The notes below the pieces were generated by a model. The model was not told the origin of the DNA, searched no databases, and saw only the letters and a list, made by a program, of their open reading frames with translations. Positions 1-11,490 of a stretch of 64,000 bases of DNA are shown in pieces. The translations under genes were made by a program, and so were the position numbers. The stretch is from Geomicrobium sp. JCM 19039. GTDB taxonomy: Bacteria; Bacillota; Bacilli; Bacillales; Marinococcaceae. The stretch spans positions 1 to 64,000 of the forward strand of contig NZ_BAXB01000012.1 of NCBI RefSeq assembly GCF_000698145.1, written 5' to 3'. How positions within the stretch are numbered: position 1 is the stretch's first letter; every line of letters begins with the position of its first letter.

Positions 1-276
1 TAAAGAAAGCAAACTTGCGCGCAGAATGTGAAAACTAGCGCGCACAATGCGAACGATGCCCTGCCCCACCCGGTATAATTGGAGTGATTCCGCTTTTGTC
101 CACAATGGAATCTCTACATTCTAGCATCCCATGAATTTCTTTCGTTCCTATCAGTCGGGATACTCCACAATTTGCAGAAGACGGTGGGCCTCGCCTGCCA
201 ATACGCTTCATATAAAAACGTACATACAAAAATTGGAGTACAGATCAAAAACGATCTGTACTCCGATTTTACGTTA
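1..276. repeat. Dispersed intergenic repeat, copy A
   Basis: This non-coding block matches the block at about 60615-60985 in ordered segments: GTGAAAACTAGC, CGCCCTGCCCCA, TTGGAGTGATT, CACAATGGAATCTCTACAT, ATGAATTTCTTTCGTTC, CCACAATTT, ACATACAAAAAT and the closing hairpin. It begins with two near-identical 12-mers, GCGCGCAGAATG at 17-28 and GCGCGCACAATG at 38-49. Both copies lie just downstream of a minus-strand gene (phoR here, acsA there) and end in the terminator-like hairpin. Relative to copy B this copy lacks 73 bp. The window edge may cut it. No transposase is present. Confidence 0.75.
228..270 (-). terminator. Hairpin terminator downstream of phoR
   Basis: A long inverted repeat, with arms AATTGGAGTACAGATC and GATCTGTACTCCGATT (one G-U wobble) around an AAAAAC loop, is flanked by A/T runs on both sides. 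It lies 47 bp past the phoR stop and forms the end of repeat copy A, so it probably ends the phoPR transcript. It could work in both directions. Confidence 0.7.
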
Positions 277-316
277 GAAGCTTTTAGACAGCCCTTTTTA
301 TAGTTCTTAAATCAAG

Positions 317-2122
317 TCAACGCACGAGTGCCTCAATCTTCGGAACTCGGTTTGTTTCATTTGTTACTGAGCATGGTAAGCGAACGGTAAAGGTTGTTCC
401 TTTGTTCACTGTACTTTCTGCAGTAATTGTACCTTGCTGAGCTTCTACAAGGTGTTTGACGATGGCCAAACCTAAACCTGTTCCACCTGAATTTCGGCTA
501 CGGGCACGATCGACCCGGTAGAACCTTTCAAAGATTCTAGGCAAAGACTGTTCATCAATACCAATTCCGTTGTCTTTTACTTGAATGACGCAACGCTGAT
601 TCTCCTCGTCTCTAAACGCCTCCACAGTTACATGTCCGTTCTCTGGCGTATACACAATCGCGTTGGTGACGAGATTAATGACGAGCTGTTTAATTCTCGC
701 TGCGTCACCGACCATTTCCATTTCTTCGTGGAATCGCTCCTCAAGTCGAATGTGTTTTTTCTCTGCTTTTTTATGAAGAAGTGTCAATGATTCAGAAATG
801 ACTTCAGTCAACAAAAAAGCGGAAGGATGAAGTTGAAACGTGTGGTGCTCAATACGTGATAGCTCAAGCAAATCTTCAATAAGGTCCTGGAGTCGACTGC
901 TTTCTTTCCCAATGATTTCTAAAAATTGCTTTCGAATGACTGGGTCCTCATGTGAGCCATCCAACAATGTTTCAGCAAAACCTTTCAAGGAAGTGACGGG
1001 CGTCTTTAATTCATGTGATACGTTAGCAACGAAGTCTTTTCTCATCTGCTCTAACCGCTTTAAATCTGATATGTCATGCAACACGATAACCACACCTTCT
1101 AGTTCACTACGCTCACTCATAATCGGTGTGCCGTACACCTCATAATAGCTCTGATTGGCTGGCGACGTGACAAGGCGCAATCGATCTTGCTTGTTTTCTT
1201 CGGTCATAAACACCGATTGAATAAAGTTTACAAGGGTTTGCTCGGATATAATTTCGTAATATAACCCTTCGAATTCTTCTCCATCAGCAAAGATTTCTCT
1301 TCCAATTCGGTTTGCTACACTGACAATCCCGTGACGGTTTATAAAAATGAACCCGCTTCCCATATGATCAATAAGTGCCCGCAATCGGTCATGCTCTCGT
1401 TCATATCGTCTCGTTGTTTTGTCTAAGTTCAATGCCAGTAAGTTAACAGATCGAGCAAGTTGACCGATTTCATCGCTAGAATCATCATAGGCTCGCGCTT
1501 TGTAGTTGCCTTTCACCAATTGCTTTGACATTTCAGTGAGCTCATAAATCGGTCGAGTGAGCTGATGACCGACCCGGTATCCGAGGATCATGATGATAAG
1601 GAGTGCTGCCGAGAAGCTAATGCCAATAAACAGCCAAACCCGACCGGTCGCCTCGTGAATGTGCTCAATGTTAAGGGCCATTCGAACAAACCCTTCCACA
1701 TTTTCACCGTTTCCGATCGGCTCTGCGTAATAGAGCATCTCTTCATTGACAGATTCGCTCGTTCTCACCTCAGCCGTATCATCTACCCCTGCATTTCTAA
1801 TTTCGGGTCTTTGCAAATAATCAACTGTGCTGGCTTCATAACTTGCATGGCTTTCTGCGATGACCGCTCCTTCGTCGTTAATCACGGTAATCCTAGCATC
1901 AAGCTGCTTGCTAGCTTCTTCAATATAAACGTCAAGTGACTGGTCTTCGTCTAATGGGTTGATTTGCAATGCTAGAAGTTTTGTTTCCTTTTGCAACCTG
2001 TCCACCGTTTGCTCCATGTTCATCTCATTCATCAGCGAACCGAGGAGCAGACCGAGGGCGGTTAGTACCGTAACGATGATGAGTAATAATGAAAACATTA
2101 AACGCGCACGAAAGGTATTCAT
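317..2122 (-). CDS. phoR: Phosphate regulon sensor histidine kinase PhoR
   Basis: This 601-residue membrane sensor kinase phosphorylates PhoP when phosphate is limiting. In order it has an N-terminal TM helix (about 8-28), an extracytoplasmic sensor segment, a second TM helix (about 163-183), a HAMP linker, a PAS-like domain, and a HisKA domain with the H-box FVANVSHELKTP. The ATPase domain shows N box NLVTNAIVYTP, G1 box DNGIGI, F box FERFYRVD and G2 box GGTGLGLAIV. Its ATG overlaps the phoP stop by 4 bp (ATGA), so the pair is translationally coupled. Length and architecture fit B. subtilis PhoR, and the phoP-phoR-TCA gene context is conserved. Confidence 0.95.
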   Translation of the reverse strand: MNTFRARLMFSLLLIIVTVLTALGLLLGSLMNEMNMEQTVDRLQKETKLLALQINPLDEDQSLDVYIEEASKQLDARITVINDEGAVIAESHASYEASTVDYLQRPEIRNAGVDDTAEVRTSESVNEEMLYYAEPIGNGENVEGFVRMALNIEHIHEATGRVWLFIGISFSAALLIIMILGYRVGHQLTRPIYELTEMSKQLVKGNYKARAYDDSSDEIGQLARSVNLLALNLDKTTRRYEREHDRLRALIDHMGSGFIFINRHGIVSVANRIGREIFADGEEFEGLYYEIISEQTLVNFIQSVFMTEENKQDRLRLVTSPANQSYYEVYGTPIMSERSELEGVVIVLHDISDLKRLEQMRKDFVANVSHELKTPVTSLKGFAETLLDGSHEDPVIRKQFLEIIGKESSRLQDLIEDLLELSRIEHHTFQLHPSAFLLTEVISESLTLLHKKAEKKHIRLEERFHEEMEMVGDAARIKQLVINLVTNAIVYTPENGHVTVEAFRDEENQRCVIQVKDNGIGIDEQSLPRIFERFYRVDRARSRNSGGTGLGLAIVKHLVEAQQGTITAESTVNKGTTFTVRLPCSVTNETNRVPKIEALVR

Positions 2123-2841
2123 CGGCTTCGTGGATTCTCCATTTTATACCCGAGCCCACGTACCGTTTTAATATAGACAGGTTTTTTCGTATTCGGTTCA
2201 ATTTTCTCTCGCAAATGACTAATGTGCACATCTACAATTCTTGTGTCCCCGACAAATTCATAATTCCAAATTGCTTTGAGCAACTGATCACGTGTAAGTA
2301 CACGTCCTTTATTGTTCACCAAATATAGGAGCAACTCAAATTCTTTTGGCGTTAACTCTAGGCGTGATTCCCTTATATAGGCCTCATGATAATCTGGATA
2401 TACATCCAAATCTCCAATCGATTGCTTTTCATTGGCATCTTCTTCTGTCTGTTGATTTTGTTCTTTGCCCGACTGCTCTACACGCCGTATAATCGCACGC
2501 ACTCTAGCAATTAATTCTCTCGGACTAAACGGCTTCGTCAAATAATCATCAGCGCCAAGTTCCAACCCTAGCACTTTATCAAACTCTTCGTCTTTTGCCG
2601 TCAGCATTAAAATAGGCGTTGTAACTTGTTGCTCCCGCAGTCTTCTACACACTTCCAAGCCATCAAACACCGGCAGCATCAAATCCAAAACGATTACATC
2701 ATACACATGAGCGAGCGCTTGCTCTACGGCTTGTTCACCGTCTACTGCAGCGTCTACGACATAGCCTGCTTGCTCAAAGTTATATGTGAGTAGCGTAACA
2801 ATGGATGGTTCATCATCAACAACGAGAATTCGATAGCTCAT
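2119..2841 (-). CDS. phoP: Phosphate response regulator PhoP
   Basis: This OmpR/PhoB-family response regulator has 240 residues. The receiver domain starts YRILVVDDEPS and contains the phospho-acceptor Asp in VIVLDLMLP and the conserved Lys in LTKPFSP. A winged-helix DNA-binding domain follows, ending near VRGLGYKM. The start at 2841 is preferred over a longer in-frame start because AAAGGAG lies about 8 nt upstream and it gives the usual 240-residue length. It activates phosphate-starvation genes in cytoplasmic partnership with PhoR, whose gene follows with a 4-bp overlap. Confidence 0.95.
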   Translation of the reverse strand: MSYRILVVDDEPSIVTLLTYNFEQAGYVVDAAVDGEQAVEQALAHVYDVIVLDLMLPVFDGLEVCRRLREQQVTTPILMLTAKDEEFDKVLGLELGADDYLTKPFSPRELIARVRAIIRRVEQSGKEQNQQTEEDANEKQSIGDLDVYPDYHEAYIRESRLELTPKEFELLLYLVNNKGRVLTRDQLLKAIWNYEFVGDTRIVDVHISHLREKIEPNTKKPVYIKTVRGLGYKMENPRSR

Positions 2842-2972
2842 GAACGTGGCTCCTTTTATGTATAACAATCTGTTCTTATATCGTAATCGAACGACTGACA
2901 CTGCTCAAGCAAACCTCTACGATCTTTACCAATTCTTCGCAGTCTTTACAATGCCTTAAAACAACACAAAGA

Positions 2973-2997
2973 AACTGACACAGCGTATGTGTCAGTT
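2973..2997 (-). terminator. Hairpin after tatA
   Basis: A perfect inverted repeat, AACTGACACA and TGTGTCAGTT, with a 5-nt loop sits 10 bp past the tatA stop. The following minus-strand sequence is only moderately T-rich, so termination may be partial. Confidence 0.5.
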
Positions 2998-3006
2998 ATG
3001 AGTCCA

Positions 3007-3228
3007 TTATGATTGATGTTGTTTACCGGTTTCTGTCGTTGTTGGTTGCTCAGCAATATCTTTACGGTCCGGCTCATCGTCCATCATCTGCTTCGTAGAT
3101 TTCTTAAACTCAGAGAGTGTCTTGCCGAACGCGCCACCAATTTCAGGGAGCTTTTTAGGCCCAAAGATTAAAAGCGCAATCACAAGAATGAGAATTAAAC
3201 TCGGAATGCCAATATTTGGAATGCCCAT
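3007..3228 (-). CDS. tatA: Twin-arginine translocase subunit TatA
   Basis: A 73-residue TatA/E protein: a short N-terminal TM helix (about 6-22), the hinge [10 protein letters not shown], an amphipathic helix and a charged tail rich in Asp, Lys and Thr. TatA oligomerises with TatC to export folded proteins carrying twin-arginine signals. GAAGGAGG lies 7 nt before the ATG. No tatC neighbours it, so its partner must be encoded elsewhere. In B. subtilis one Tat pair is linked to phosphate starvation through PhoD, so the position next to phoPR may be meaningful, but that is inference. Confidence 0.9.
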   Translation of the reverse strand: MGIPNIGIPSLILILVIALLIFGPKKLPEIGGAFGKTLSEFKKSTKQMMDDEPDRKDIAEQPTTTETGKQHQS

Positions 3229-3390
3229 CGTATTTCCTCCTTCAAAATATGTCGATTACGTAGCGTAAGTATGATTAGTGTGACCTGGAAACTTTGAAAT
3301 ATACTACGGACTCATCATATCATATTGTTACGCTTCGGACAAAAACAAATTACGACGATTTTCCAAACATAAGAAAGTCAGATTCAAAAC

Positions 3391-3415
3391 AAAAACCGGC
3401 AACGACCGGTTTTTT
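3391..3415 (-). terminator. Rho-independent terminator of citZ-icd-mdh
   Basis: An ACCGG/CCGGT hairpin with flanking A and T runs (AAAAACCGGC AACG ACCGGTTTTT) lies 12 bp beyond the mdh stop. On the minus strand it is followed by TTTTTGTTTT. It closes the TCA operon. Confidence 0.85.
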
Positions 3416-3426
3416 GTTTTTCATTC

Positions 3427-4371
3427 TTATTGTTTAGGAAGAGCTTCCATGACGTTACGAACAGATGCAATAGACGTAGCAAATTGTTCTTTTTCATCAT
3501 CAGTAAGATCAAGCTCAATGATCTTCTCAATGCCATCTCCACCTAGTACCGTCGGTACACCGACATAAACATCTTCATACCCATACTCTCCTTCAAGGTA
3601 AGCAATGGATGGGAGAATGCGCTTCTTATCTTTAAGAATCGCTTCTACCATTTGTGTAAGAGATGCTGCAGGTGCGTAATATGCACTTCCATTTCCGAGG
3701 AGGGATACAATCTCACCGCCGCCTTTACGTGTGCGCTCTACAATTGCATCGATGCGCTCTTGTGAAAGCAAGCTTGTTAGCGGTACACCGCCAACACTTG
3801 AATAGCGAATGAGTGGAACCATATCATCACCATGGCCACCAAGAACAAATCCTTGCACGTCTTCTACCGAAAGCTTGAGCTCTTGAGCGACAAACGTACG
3901 GAAACGAGCAGTATCCAATACACCTGATTGTCCAATGACACGGTTTTTCGGGAAACCGGATGCTTTGTATACAGCGTAAGTCATGGCGTCAGCTGGATTT
4001 GTAAGCACAACAATGTACGTGTTCGGTGAGTGCTTCACAACTTGCTCAGTAACAGATTTCATGATGTTCGCATTCGTGTTTACAAGATCATCACGGCTCA
4101 TGCCTGGCTTTCTTGCAATACCTGCTGTAATGACGACCACATCTGAATCTTTTGTTTCGCTGTAATCAGAAGTACCTACTACGTTCACATCCGCACCTTC
4201 AACAGGTGTTGCTTCAAGCATGTCCAAAGCTTTTCCTTTTACAGGACCATCTTGGTCAGGAATATCAACGAGTACAACGTCTGCGAGTTCTTTTTGTGCA
4301 ACCATTAGCGCCGTGGACGCTCCTGTGAAGCCTCCGCCAATAACGGACACTTTTCTGCGTTTAATAGCCAT
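3427..4371 (-). CDS. mdh: Malate dehydrogenase
   Basis: NAD-dependent malate dehydrogenase of 314 residues, of the LDH-like MDH3 class found in Bacilli. It interconverts malate and oxaloacetate in the TCA cycle. The Rossmann motif GGGFTGAS is followed by the NAD-selecting Asp in VDIPD. The substrate loop reads [11 protein letters not shown] and the catalytic His lies in [15 protein letters not shown] precedes the ATG. It is the third gene of citZ-icd-mdh, 25 bp after icd, and intact. Confidence 0.97.
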   Translation of the reverse strand: MAIKRRKVSVIGGGFTGASTALMVAQKELADVVLVDIPDQDGPVKGKALDMLEATPVEGADVNVVGTSDYSETKDSDVVVITAGIARKPGMSRDDLVNTNANIMKSVTEQVVKHSPNTYIVVLTNPADAMTYAVYKASGFPKNRVIGQSGVLDTARFRTFVAQELKLSVEDVQGFVLGGHGDDMVPLIRYSSVGGVPLTSLLSQERIDAIVERTRKGGGEIVSLLGNGSAYYAPAASLTQMVEAILKDKKRILPSIAYLEGEYGYEDVYVGVPTVLGGDGIEKIIELDLTDDEKEQFATSIASVRNVMEALPKQ

Positions 4372-4396
4372 TCGATTTGCCTCCTAGGAATCTACC

Positions 4397-5664
4397 TTAC
4401 ATATTTTTAATGAGTTCGTCTGCAAACTCGGAGCATTTCACTTCTTTAGAGTTGTCCATAAGACGCGCGAAATCATACGTGACAACTTTGCTTGCAATTG
4501 TTTTGTCCATTGCCGCAGTGATAAGTTCAGCAGCTTCGTTCCATCCAAGGTGGCGTAGCATTAATTCACCAGAAAGGATAACAGATGAAGGATTTACTTT
4601 GTCTTGACCTGCATACTTTGGTGCTGTTCCATGAGTCGCTTCGAAGATGGCATGTCCAGTGTCATAGTTAATGTTTGCACCAGGAGCAATTCCAATTCCG
4701 CCTACTTGAGCTGCGAGTGCATCGGAAATGTAGTCACCGTTCAAGTTCATTGTCGCAACAACTTCAAATTCTTTTGGACGTGTAAGAATTTGTTGTAAGA
4801 AGATATCTGCAATCGATCTTTTACGATAATCTTACCTGCAGCTTCAGCTTCATCTTGTGCTTTGTTTGCTGCGTCTTTGCCTTCTTTTTCTACGATTTCA
4901 TCGTATTGGTTCCACGTGAATACGCGATCTCCAAATTCACGCTCAGCAAGGTCATAACCCCAGCTCTTAAACGCACCTTCAGTGAATTTCATGATGTTTC
5001 CTTTGTGGACGAGAGTAACACTCTTACGACCTTCATCAAGAGCGTATTGAATTGCAGAACGTACGAGTCTTTCCGTACCTTCCTTAGAAACCGGCTTGAT
5101 TCCAATACCCGATGTTTCTGGGAAACGGATGTTTTCAGAGCCCATTTCATTGCGGATGAAGTCAACGACTTTCTTCGCTTCAGGCGTTCCTTCTTTGAAT
5201 TCAATTCCTGCATAAATGTCTTCAGTGTTTTCACGGAAGATGGCCATGTCTACTTCTTCAGGACGCTTAACTGGTGAAGGTACACCTGTGAAGTGACGCA
5301 CTGGACGAAGGCACGTATAGAGGTCAAGTTTTTGGCGAAGCGCTACGTTTAGAGAACGAATTCCACCGCCAATTGGTGTTGTTAATGGTCCTTTAATCGC
5401 GATGAGATATTCACGAATTGCATCTAGAGATTCTTCTGGCAACCACTCACCTGTTTGGTCATGTGCTTTTCCACCAACGAGAATCTCCTTCCATTCGATT
5501 GCTTTTTTTCCGTCATATGCTTTCTCTACCGCAGCATCAAGAACGCGAGAAGCCGCTGCCCAAATGTCAGGACCGATACCATCGCCTTCAATATATGGAA
5601 TGACTGGCTTGTCTGGAACGTTGAGTACACCGTTATTTACTGAAATCTTTTCACCGTTTGCCAT
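4397..5664 (-). pseudogene. icd: Isocitrate dehydrogenase [NADP], single-base frameshift
   Basis: Isocitrate dehydrogenase oxidises isocitrate to 2-oxoglutarate in the TCA cycle. The first 5' frame encodes about 295 family residues up to GKIIVKD. The remainder, starting in the stretch before [11 protein letters not shown], is in another frame and ends [10 protein letters not shown]. Restoring one base near 4815 (GAT-CGATT to GAT-TCGATT) rebuilds IADIFLQQ and a single protein of about 422 residues, the family length. No other damage is visible. A null icd is unlikely in an otherwise intact TCA operon, so sequencing error is favoured. AGGAGG lies upstream of the ATG at 5664. Confidence 0.9.
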
Positions 5665-5723
5665 CGTTAAAATGACCTCCTATAAATTGGGTTAAATTAA
5701 ACGTACGTTACGAATTCGTAAGC

Positions 5724-6839
5724 TTAACGCTCTTCAAGAGGAACGTAAGAGCGCTTATCTGGACCGACATATTCAGCGCGTGGGCGAATGAGACGGTTGT
5801 CGCTATATTGCTCAAGAATATGCGCATTCCATCCTGATACTCGGCTTACAGCAAAGATCGGTGTGAATAGATCATGATCAATGCCTAGGCTATGGTACAT
5901 CGACGCTGAATAGAAATCGACGTTCGGTAAAAGACCTTTACTATCCGTCACTTTCTTTTCAACAGCAAGACTCATCTCATACCACTTATCTTCACCGGTG
6001 ATGTCGGCAAGTTTTTTGGACATCTCACGCAAATGCTTCGCACGTGGATCTCCATTCTTGTACACGCGGTGTCCAAAGCCCATAACCTTTTCTTTTTTAT
6101 CAAACATATCTTGAATATAGCTATCAACATTTTCAGGTGTGTCAATTTCAGATAGCATTCCCATTACACGCTCGTTCGCTCCACCGTGTAATGGCCCTTT
6201 AAGAGCGCCAATTGCGGCTGTAATACCTGAATAGAAATCTGAAAGTGTAGCCACACAAACACGAGCGGTAAATGTCGAGGCATTCAGTTCGTGGTCTGCA
6301 TGAAGAACCAATGCTTTATTAAATGCATCTGTCGCCGTTTCATTCGGCTCCTCACCGTTAAGCATGTACAAGAAGTTTGCAGCGAAACTTAAATCTTTTT
6401 TAGGCGCCACTGGTTCTTTGCCTTCACGAATTCTTGCAAATCCCGTAACGACAGTCGCTATTTTCGCTTGCAACTTTACAGCAATGCGCTTCGCTGTCTC
6501 GATGTCACTCTCGTCAGCTTCAGCGTCATACAACCCGAGCTGAGAGACCGCTGTGCGAAGTGCCGCCATTGGATGTACGTCAGCAATCGGATACGCTTTC
6601 ATATAATTAAAAATCTCTTCGGGAACTTCCATATTCTCAACCAACTGTTGAGAAAATGATTGAAGTTCTTCTTTATTTGGAAGCTGTCCGTTCCAAAGTA
6701 AGTACACGACCTCTTCAAAAGAAGATTTCTCTGCTAAATCATCAATGTGATACCCTTGGTACGTGAGTACATCATCAATAATTGAGCTTACACTTGAAGT
6801 CGTTGCGACGACTCCTTCTAGACCTTTAGTTTGACTCAT
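5724..6839 (-). CDS. citZ: Citrate synthase
   Basis: Citrate synthase condenses acetyl-CoA and oxaloacetate. The protein has 371 residues from the ATG at 6839, which has GGGAGAG about 8 nt upstream. A longer in-frame start at 6863 has no such site. Family signatures include GPLHGGANERV, the signature GFGHRVYKNGDPRA with its catalytic His, and the catalytic Asp region DFYSASMYHSLGI. It heads the citZ-icd-mdh operon, with 59 bp to icd. The long gap upstream probably carries its promoter and control sites. Confidence 0.96.
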   Translation of the reverse strand: MSQTKGLEGVVATTSSVSSIIDDVLTYQGYHIDDLAEKSSFEEVVYLLWNGQLPNKEELQSFSQQLVENMEVPEEIFNYMKAYPIADVHPMAALRTAVSQLGLYDAEADESDIETAKRIAVKLQAKIATVVTGFARIREGKEPVAPKKDLSFAANFLYMLNGEEPNETATDAFNKALVLHADHELNASTFTARVCVATLSDFYSGITAAIGALKGPLHGGANERVMGMLSEIDTPENVDSYIQDMFDKKEKVMGFGHRVYKNGDPRAKHLREMSKKLADITGEDKWYEMSLAVEKKVTDSKGLLPNVDFYSASMYHSLGIDHDLFTPIFAVSRVSGWNAHILEQYSDNRLIRPRAEYVGPDKRSYVPLEER

Positions 6840-7340
6840 TACAATCTCTCCCTTTTGTAACAAGAATCCGTTTTTGAATGATGATCAAAGTATAGAATTT
6901 CTATTCCCGACCATCATTATGCGTTTCTCAAGAAAATCTCTCTGCAGACGTGTATAAGCAGACAGATCGTAGAAACGAGAAGGCTGCTGTGACTAGAAAA
7001 ATTCGCGCACCATGAATGTCTATAAGGTAACTCCGTTTTTTTGCGTTGTTATCCCTATCCGTTTCTTATTCTTAGATAACGATGTCCTCATCGTCGGTTC
7101 GAGCACTCATCATCGTATATACTATGGCGCTTTACGATTTCTCCAGTTTTTTCAACATCCTCTATTATAAACATTATTCATCCTTTTGTGAACGAAAACT
7201 TACAAATCTTTTTTAATATGTCTTTTTGTATACAAGCATTTCAGAATGGATAACCGTTTGTATACTAGGAATGATGACGTTTTGCTACTTTCGGTTCCCA
7301 CATATTACTAGCTAGGCGTTTTCGGTTGCCCGCATAAGAA
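6840..7340. other. 500-bp gene-free interval upstream of citZ
   Basis: No reading frame with a ribosome binding site and recognisable product was found here. In B. subtilis this interval holds ytwI and ytvI, which are absent. It must contain the citZ promoter region. A short complementary pair, CGATG and CATCG, around 7080-7098 is visible, but no convincing -35/-10 pair at normal spacing was found. Confidence 0.5.
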
Positions 7341-7362
7341 TAAGAGGGACTCTGCCCTCTTA
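7341..7362 (-). terminator. Terminator of the pfkA-pyk-fxsA unit
   Basis: The hairpin AAGAGGGACTCTGCCCTCTT overlaps the fxsA stop codon. On the minus strand it is followed by ATTCTTATG, a weak U tract. Confidence 0.6.
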
Positions 7363-7734
7363 TCTTTTAATGACGATAAATTTACCACTCGCCATCATTT
7401 TATGGAACGTGTGCGTCAGGAATGCTCTCACATAGTTACGAGTAAACGGAACGAGGAGAATAAAGCCAACGAGGTCGGTGACAAATCCCGGTGCGATCAG
7501 TAAAAATCCAGCGAGCAAAATGCACACCCCATCGATTGCCGTACCGGTAGGCACTTCACGATTATTGACTTGCAACATAAACACCTGCCAAGCTTGGCGG
7601 CCTTGGCTCCTTGCCATGAGAAAGCCAATAACACTCGTTGCGAGCATTAGAAAGACTGTCCACCCGACACCGAGCCAACTCCCGACCATCCAGATGCCGA
7701 GAATCTCTATAATTGGGATGAGTAATAATAACAA
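7360..7734 (-). CDS. fxsA: FxsA family membrane protein
   Basis: A 124-residue FxsA-type inner membrane protein with a hydrophobic N-terminus (LLLLIPIIEILGIWMV) and a second pair of helices (GVCILLAGFLLIAPGFVTDLVGFILLVPF). The family is known for relieving F-exclusion of phage T7, and its cellular role is unclear. The open frame begins at a TTG without a nearby Shine-Dalgarno. A strong AGGAGGAG site is well spaced for the ATG at 7751, which is out of frame. Adding one base near 7748 would give a typical FxsA start, MVRFIVLLLLL. The true N-terminus is therefore probably frameshifted. It follows pyk with 44 bp between. Confidence 0.85.
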   Translation of the reverse strand: MLLLLIPIIEILGIWMVGSWLGVGWTVFLMLATSVIGFLMARSQGRQAWQVFMLQVNNREVPTGTAIDGVCILLAGFLLIAPGFVTDLVGFILLVPFTRNYVRAFLTHTFHKMMASGKFIVIKR

Positions 7735-7778
7735 TACGATAAATCTACCATCTACATTCTCCTCCTCTCTTCGTTCAC

Positions 7779-9533
7779 CTATAACACACTTGCATGTCCT
7801 TTATAAATATCGCCACGCGCACTATCTACGGTAAGTTCCTCACCATCTTCAAAGATCCGAATCGCATCACTTACACCGACAATCACCGGAATGCCAAGCG
7901 TTATGCCTACAACAGCAGCGTGGCATGTGAGTCCACCTTCTTCGGTTATGACAGCGCTCGCCTTTTCAAAAGCAGGCATCATATCTTTATCGGTGCTACG
8001 CGTAACGAGGATGTCGCCAGGTGACATTCGTTCGTTTGCATCATTTGCCTGTTCAGCGACAACCGCTCGGCCACTAGCCGTCGTTCTGCCAATGCCTTGA
8101 CCTTTCGCAGCAACTTCTCCAATCACGTGAACTTTCATGATATTCGTCGTACCGACTTTCCCTACTGGAACTCCGGCGGTAATCACGACCAAATCACCAT
8201 GTTGGACTTCATCGTTTGAGAGAGCAACGGAAACCGTTTCATCAAACATTTCATCGGTCGTTTCGACCTTCGTACCTAGCAATGGATGTACGCCCCAAAC
8301 GAGGTTTAAGCGTCGTTGCACACGCTCATCACTCGTAACCGCAATGATCTTAGCTTTCGGTCGGTACTTCGATACGAGGCGAGCGGTGTACCCACTTTCT
8401 GTCGCTGTTAAAATTGCAGAGCTATTCAAAGCTAGTGCAGTCTTAGATACCGCCTGACTAATCGAGTTCGTAATTGTCGTGCGGCTCTCCTCCGCTACGG
8501 CTGTGAGTAATCCTTCGTAATCGAGAGCAGATTCTGTACGTGTTGCAATATTGCTCATCGTCTCTACTGCTTCATACGGATAATCGCCGGCTGCGGTTTC
8601 ACCAGACAACATAATCGCATCGGTACCATCAAAAATCGCATTGGCAACATCGCTCGCTTCTGCGCGCGTCGGCCTAGGATTTCGTTGCATGGAATCAAGC
8701 ATTTGGGTTGCGGTTATGACCGGTTTTGCCATCGCATTGCTTTTCTTAATGAGCTGCTTTTGTACGAGAGGAACTTCTTCAGGTGGAATTTCCACACCGA
8801 GGTCCCCTCTTGCAACCATGAGGCCATCTGACACTTCGAGTATCTCGTTAATGTTCTCGACGCCTTCTTCGTTTTCAATCTTAGGGATAATGTGTGTATC
8901 CTCTGCACCATGAGCTTCGAGCAGTTCACGAATTTCCAACACATCAGAAGCACGACGTACAAATGAAGCAGCGATAAAATCGACGCCTTGTTCAATCCCA
9001 AAGCGGATGTCTGCTGCATCTTTGTCAGTCATTCCAGGTAAATTCACTTTTACTTTCGGCAAATTTACCCCTTTTTTATTCTTTAACAATCCGTTATTCA
9101 TAACCGTTGCCCGGACGTCCTTGCCTTCAATGGCATCGACAGACAGTCCGATGAGTCCGTCATCTAACAAGATAACGTTCCCTGGCTCAACATCTTTGGC
9201 AAGGTGTGGATACGTCACTCCGATGCGCTCTTTCGTCCCTAGCACTTCTTCGCCAGACACAATGATGGACGTGCCCTTCTCTAAGTGAATCCCATCATCT
9301 TCCATATTAAAGGTACGAATCTCTGGACCTTTAGTGTCTAGTAAAATCGACACGTTTTTGCCGACTTCTTGAGCTGCCTCGCGAATTTGTAGGATGCGAT
9401 TCTCGTGTTCTTCATGATTTCCATGGGAAAAATTCAAGCGAGCGACATTCATACCTGCTTCAATGAGCCGCTTCAGCATGGCTTTGTCTTCTGAAGCAGG
9501 ACCAATCGTTGCGACGATCTTTGTTTTTCGCAT
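7779..9533 (-). CDS. pyk: Pyruvate kinase
   Basis: Pyruvate kinase of 584 residues transfers phosphate from PEP to ADP. It begins [15 protein letters not shown] and contains NFSHG, the active-site signature [14 protein letters not shown] and the [10 protein letters not shown] loop. The C-terminal extra domain, about 110 residues with [11 protein letters not shown], is the PEP-utiliser-like mobile domain typical of bacillar enzymes. AGGAGG precedes the ATG. The gene follows pfkA by 18 bp, pairing the two key glycolytic kinases in one operon. Confidence 0.97.
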   Translation of the reverse strand: MRKTKIVATIGPASEDKAMLKRLIEAGMNVARLNFSHGNHEEHENRILQIREAAQEVGKNVSILLDTKGPEIRTFNMEDDGIHLEKGTSIIVSGEEVLGTKERIGVTYPHLAKDVEPGNVILLDDGLIGLSVDAIEGKDVRATVMNNGLLKNKKGVNLPKVKVNLPGMTDKDAADIRFGIEQGVDFIAASFVRRASDVLEIRELLEAHGAEDTHIIPKIENEEGVENINEILEVSDGLMVARGDLGVEIPPEEVPLVQKQLIKKSNAMAKPVITATQMLDSMQRNPRPTRAEASDVANAIFDGTDAIMLSGETAAGDYPYEAVETMSNIATRTESALDYEGLLTAVAEESRTTITNSISQAVSKTALALNSSAILTATESGYTARLVSKYRPKAKIIAVTSDERVQRRLNLVWGVHPLLGTKVETTDEMFDETVSVALSNDEVQHGDLVVITAGVPVGKVGTTNIMKVHVIGEVAAKGQGIGRTTASGRAVVAEQANDANERMSPGDILVTRSTDKDMMPAFEKASAVITEEGGLTCHAAVVGITLGIPVIVGVSDAIRIFEDGEELTVDSARGDIYKGHASVL

Positions 9534-9551
9534 ACTAGACCTCCTGTTCGG

Positions 9552-10523
<972 letters not shown>

Positions 10524-10545
10524 TTATTTTGGGTCACTGTCTGTT

Positions 10546-11490
10546 TTAGAGGCCGATCCGACTAAATTTATCGTACCGTTGTTCCCGTAATTGTTCTCCA
10601 CTCATCTTCATTAGTTCCGTCAAGTGTTGATCCAAAACGCCATCGATGTAGCCCGCCTGTTCCTTAACGTTGTGGTGTGCACCACCTCTTACTTCTCGGA
10701 TGACACCGTCAATAACCCCTAGTTCACTAAGGTCTGGGGCAGTGATTTTCATCGTCTCTGCCGCACGTTGAGCAAGTGATGCGTCCTTCCAAAGAATGGC
10801 TGCGGCACCTTCAGGAGATATGACGGAGTAGGTTGAGTTCTCCAGCATGAACATACGGTTGCAAACCCCTAGCGCTAATGCGCCTCCGCTACCACCTTCG
10901 CCAATGACAATGCCAATTGATGGCACCGTAAAACCGCCCATCTCTAATAAGTTTCGGGCAATGGCTTCGCTTTGACCTCGCTCCTCTGCCGCTTTACCAG
11001 GGAATGCCCCTTTTGTGTCGACAAGGCAAATAATCGGTCTTCCAAACTTATCGGCCTGCTTCATCAACCGTAAAGCTTTCCGATATCCTTCTGGGTGTGG
11101 CATACCGAAATTACGTTGTATGTTCTCTTTTGTATTACGTCCTCGCTGATGTCCGATAATCGTAACGGGCTGTCCTTTGTAATAAGCTAACCCACCGACA
11201 ATCGCATCGTCATCGCCAAAAAGACGATCACCGTGGAGCTCAATAAAATCTGTGAATAGATGTTCAATGTAATCGTACGTAGTGGGTCTCTCTGAATGGC
11301 GTGCAATTTGCACGCGTTCCCAAGGCTTTAAATGATCATAGATTTGGGACTCTACTTGTTGAAGTCTTCCTTCCAGATAAGAGATCTCGTCTTCCAAATC
11401 GATATCTTTATCCTTCGTGAAGTTCTTTAATTCGTCAATTTTATTTTGAAGTTCGACAACAGGTTGTTCAAACGGAAGCTTTTGTGTCAT
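10546..11490 (-). CDS. accA: Acetyl-CoA carboxylase carboxyltransferase subunit alpha
   Basis: The 314-residue alpha subunit of the carboxyltransferase half of acetyl-CoA carboxylase acts with AccD to carboxylate acetyl-CoA for fatty acid synthesis. A helical N-terminus ([15 protein letters not shown]) is followed by the crotonase-like core with [23 protein letters not shown] and [12 protein letters not shown]. Its start overlaps the accD stop by 4 bp (ATGA). AGGAGG is upstream. Confidence 0.97.
   Translation of the reverse strand: MTQKLPFEQPVVELQNKIDELKNFTKDKDIDLEDEISYLEGRLQQVESQIYDHLKPWERVQIARHSERPTTYDYIEHLFTDFIELHGDRLFGDDDAIVGGLAYYKGQPVTIIGHQRGRNTKENIQRNFGMPHPEGYRKALRLMKQADKFGRPIICLVDTKGAFPGKAAEERGQSEAIARNLLEMGGFTVPSIGIVIGEGGSGGALALGVCNRMFMLENSTYSVISPEGAAAILWKDASLAQRAAETMKITAPDLSELGVIDGVIREVRGGAHHNVKEQAGYIDGVLDQHLTELMKMSGEQLREQRYDKFSRIGL

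Noticed and set aside
4855..5277. 140-codon plus-strand ORF inside icd
   Set aside because: It is antisense to conserved isocitrate dehydrogenase codons, has no ribosome site and is of low complexity (Phe/Arg-rich), so it is a shadow frame.
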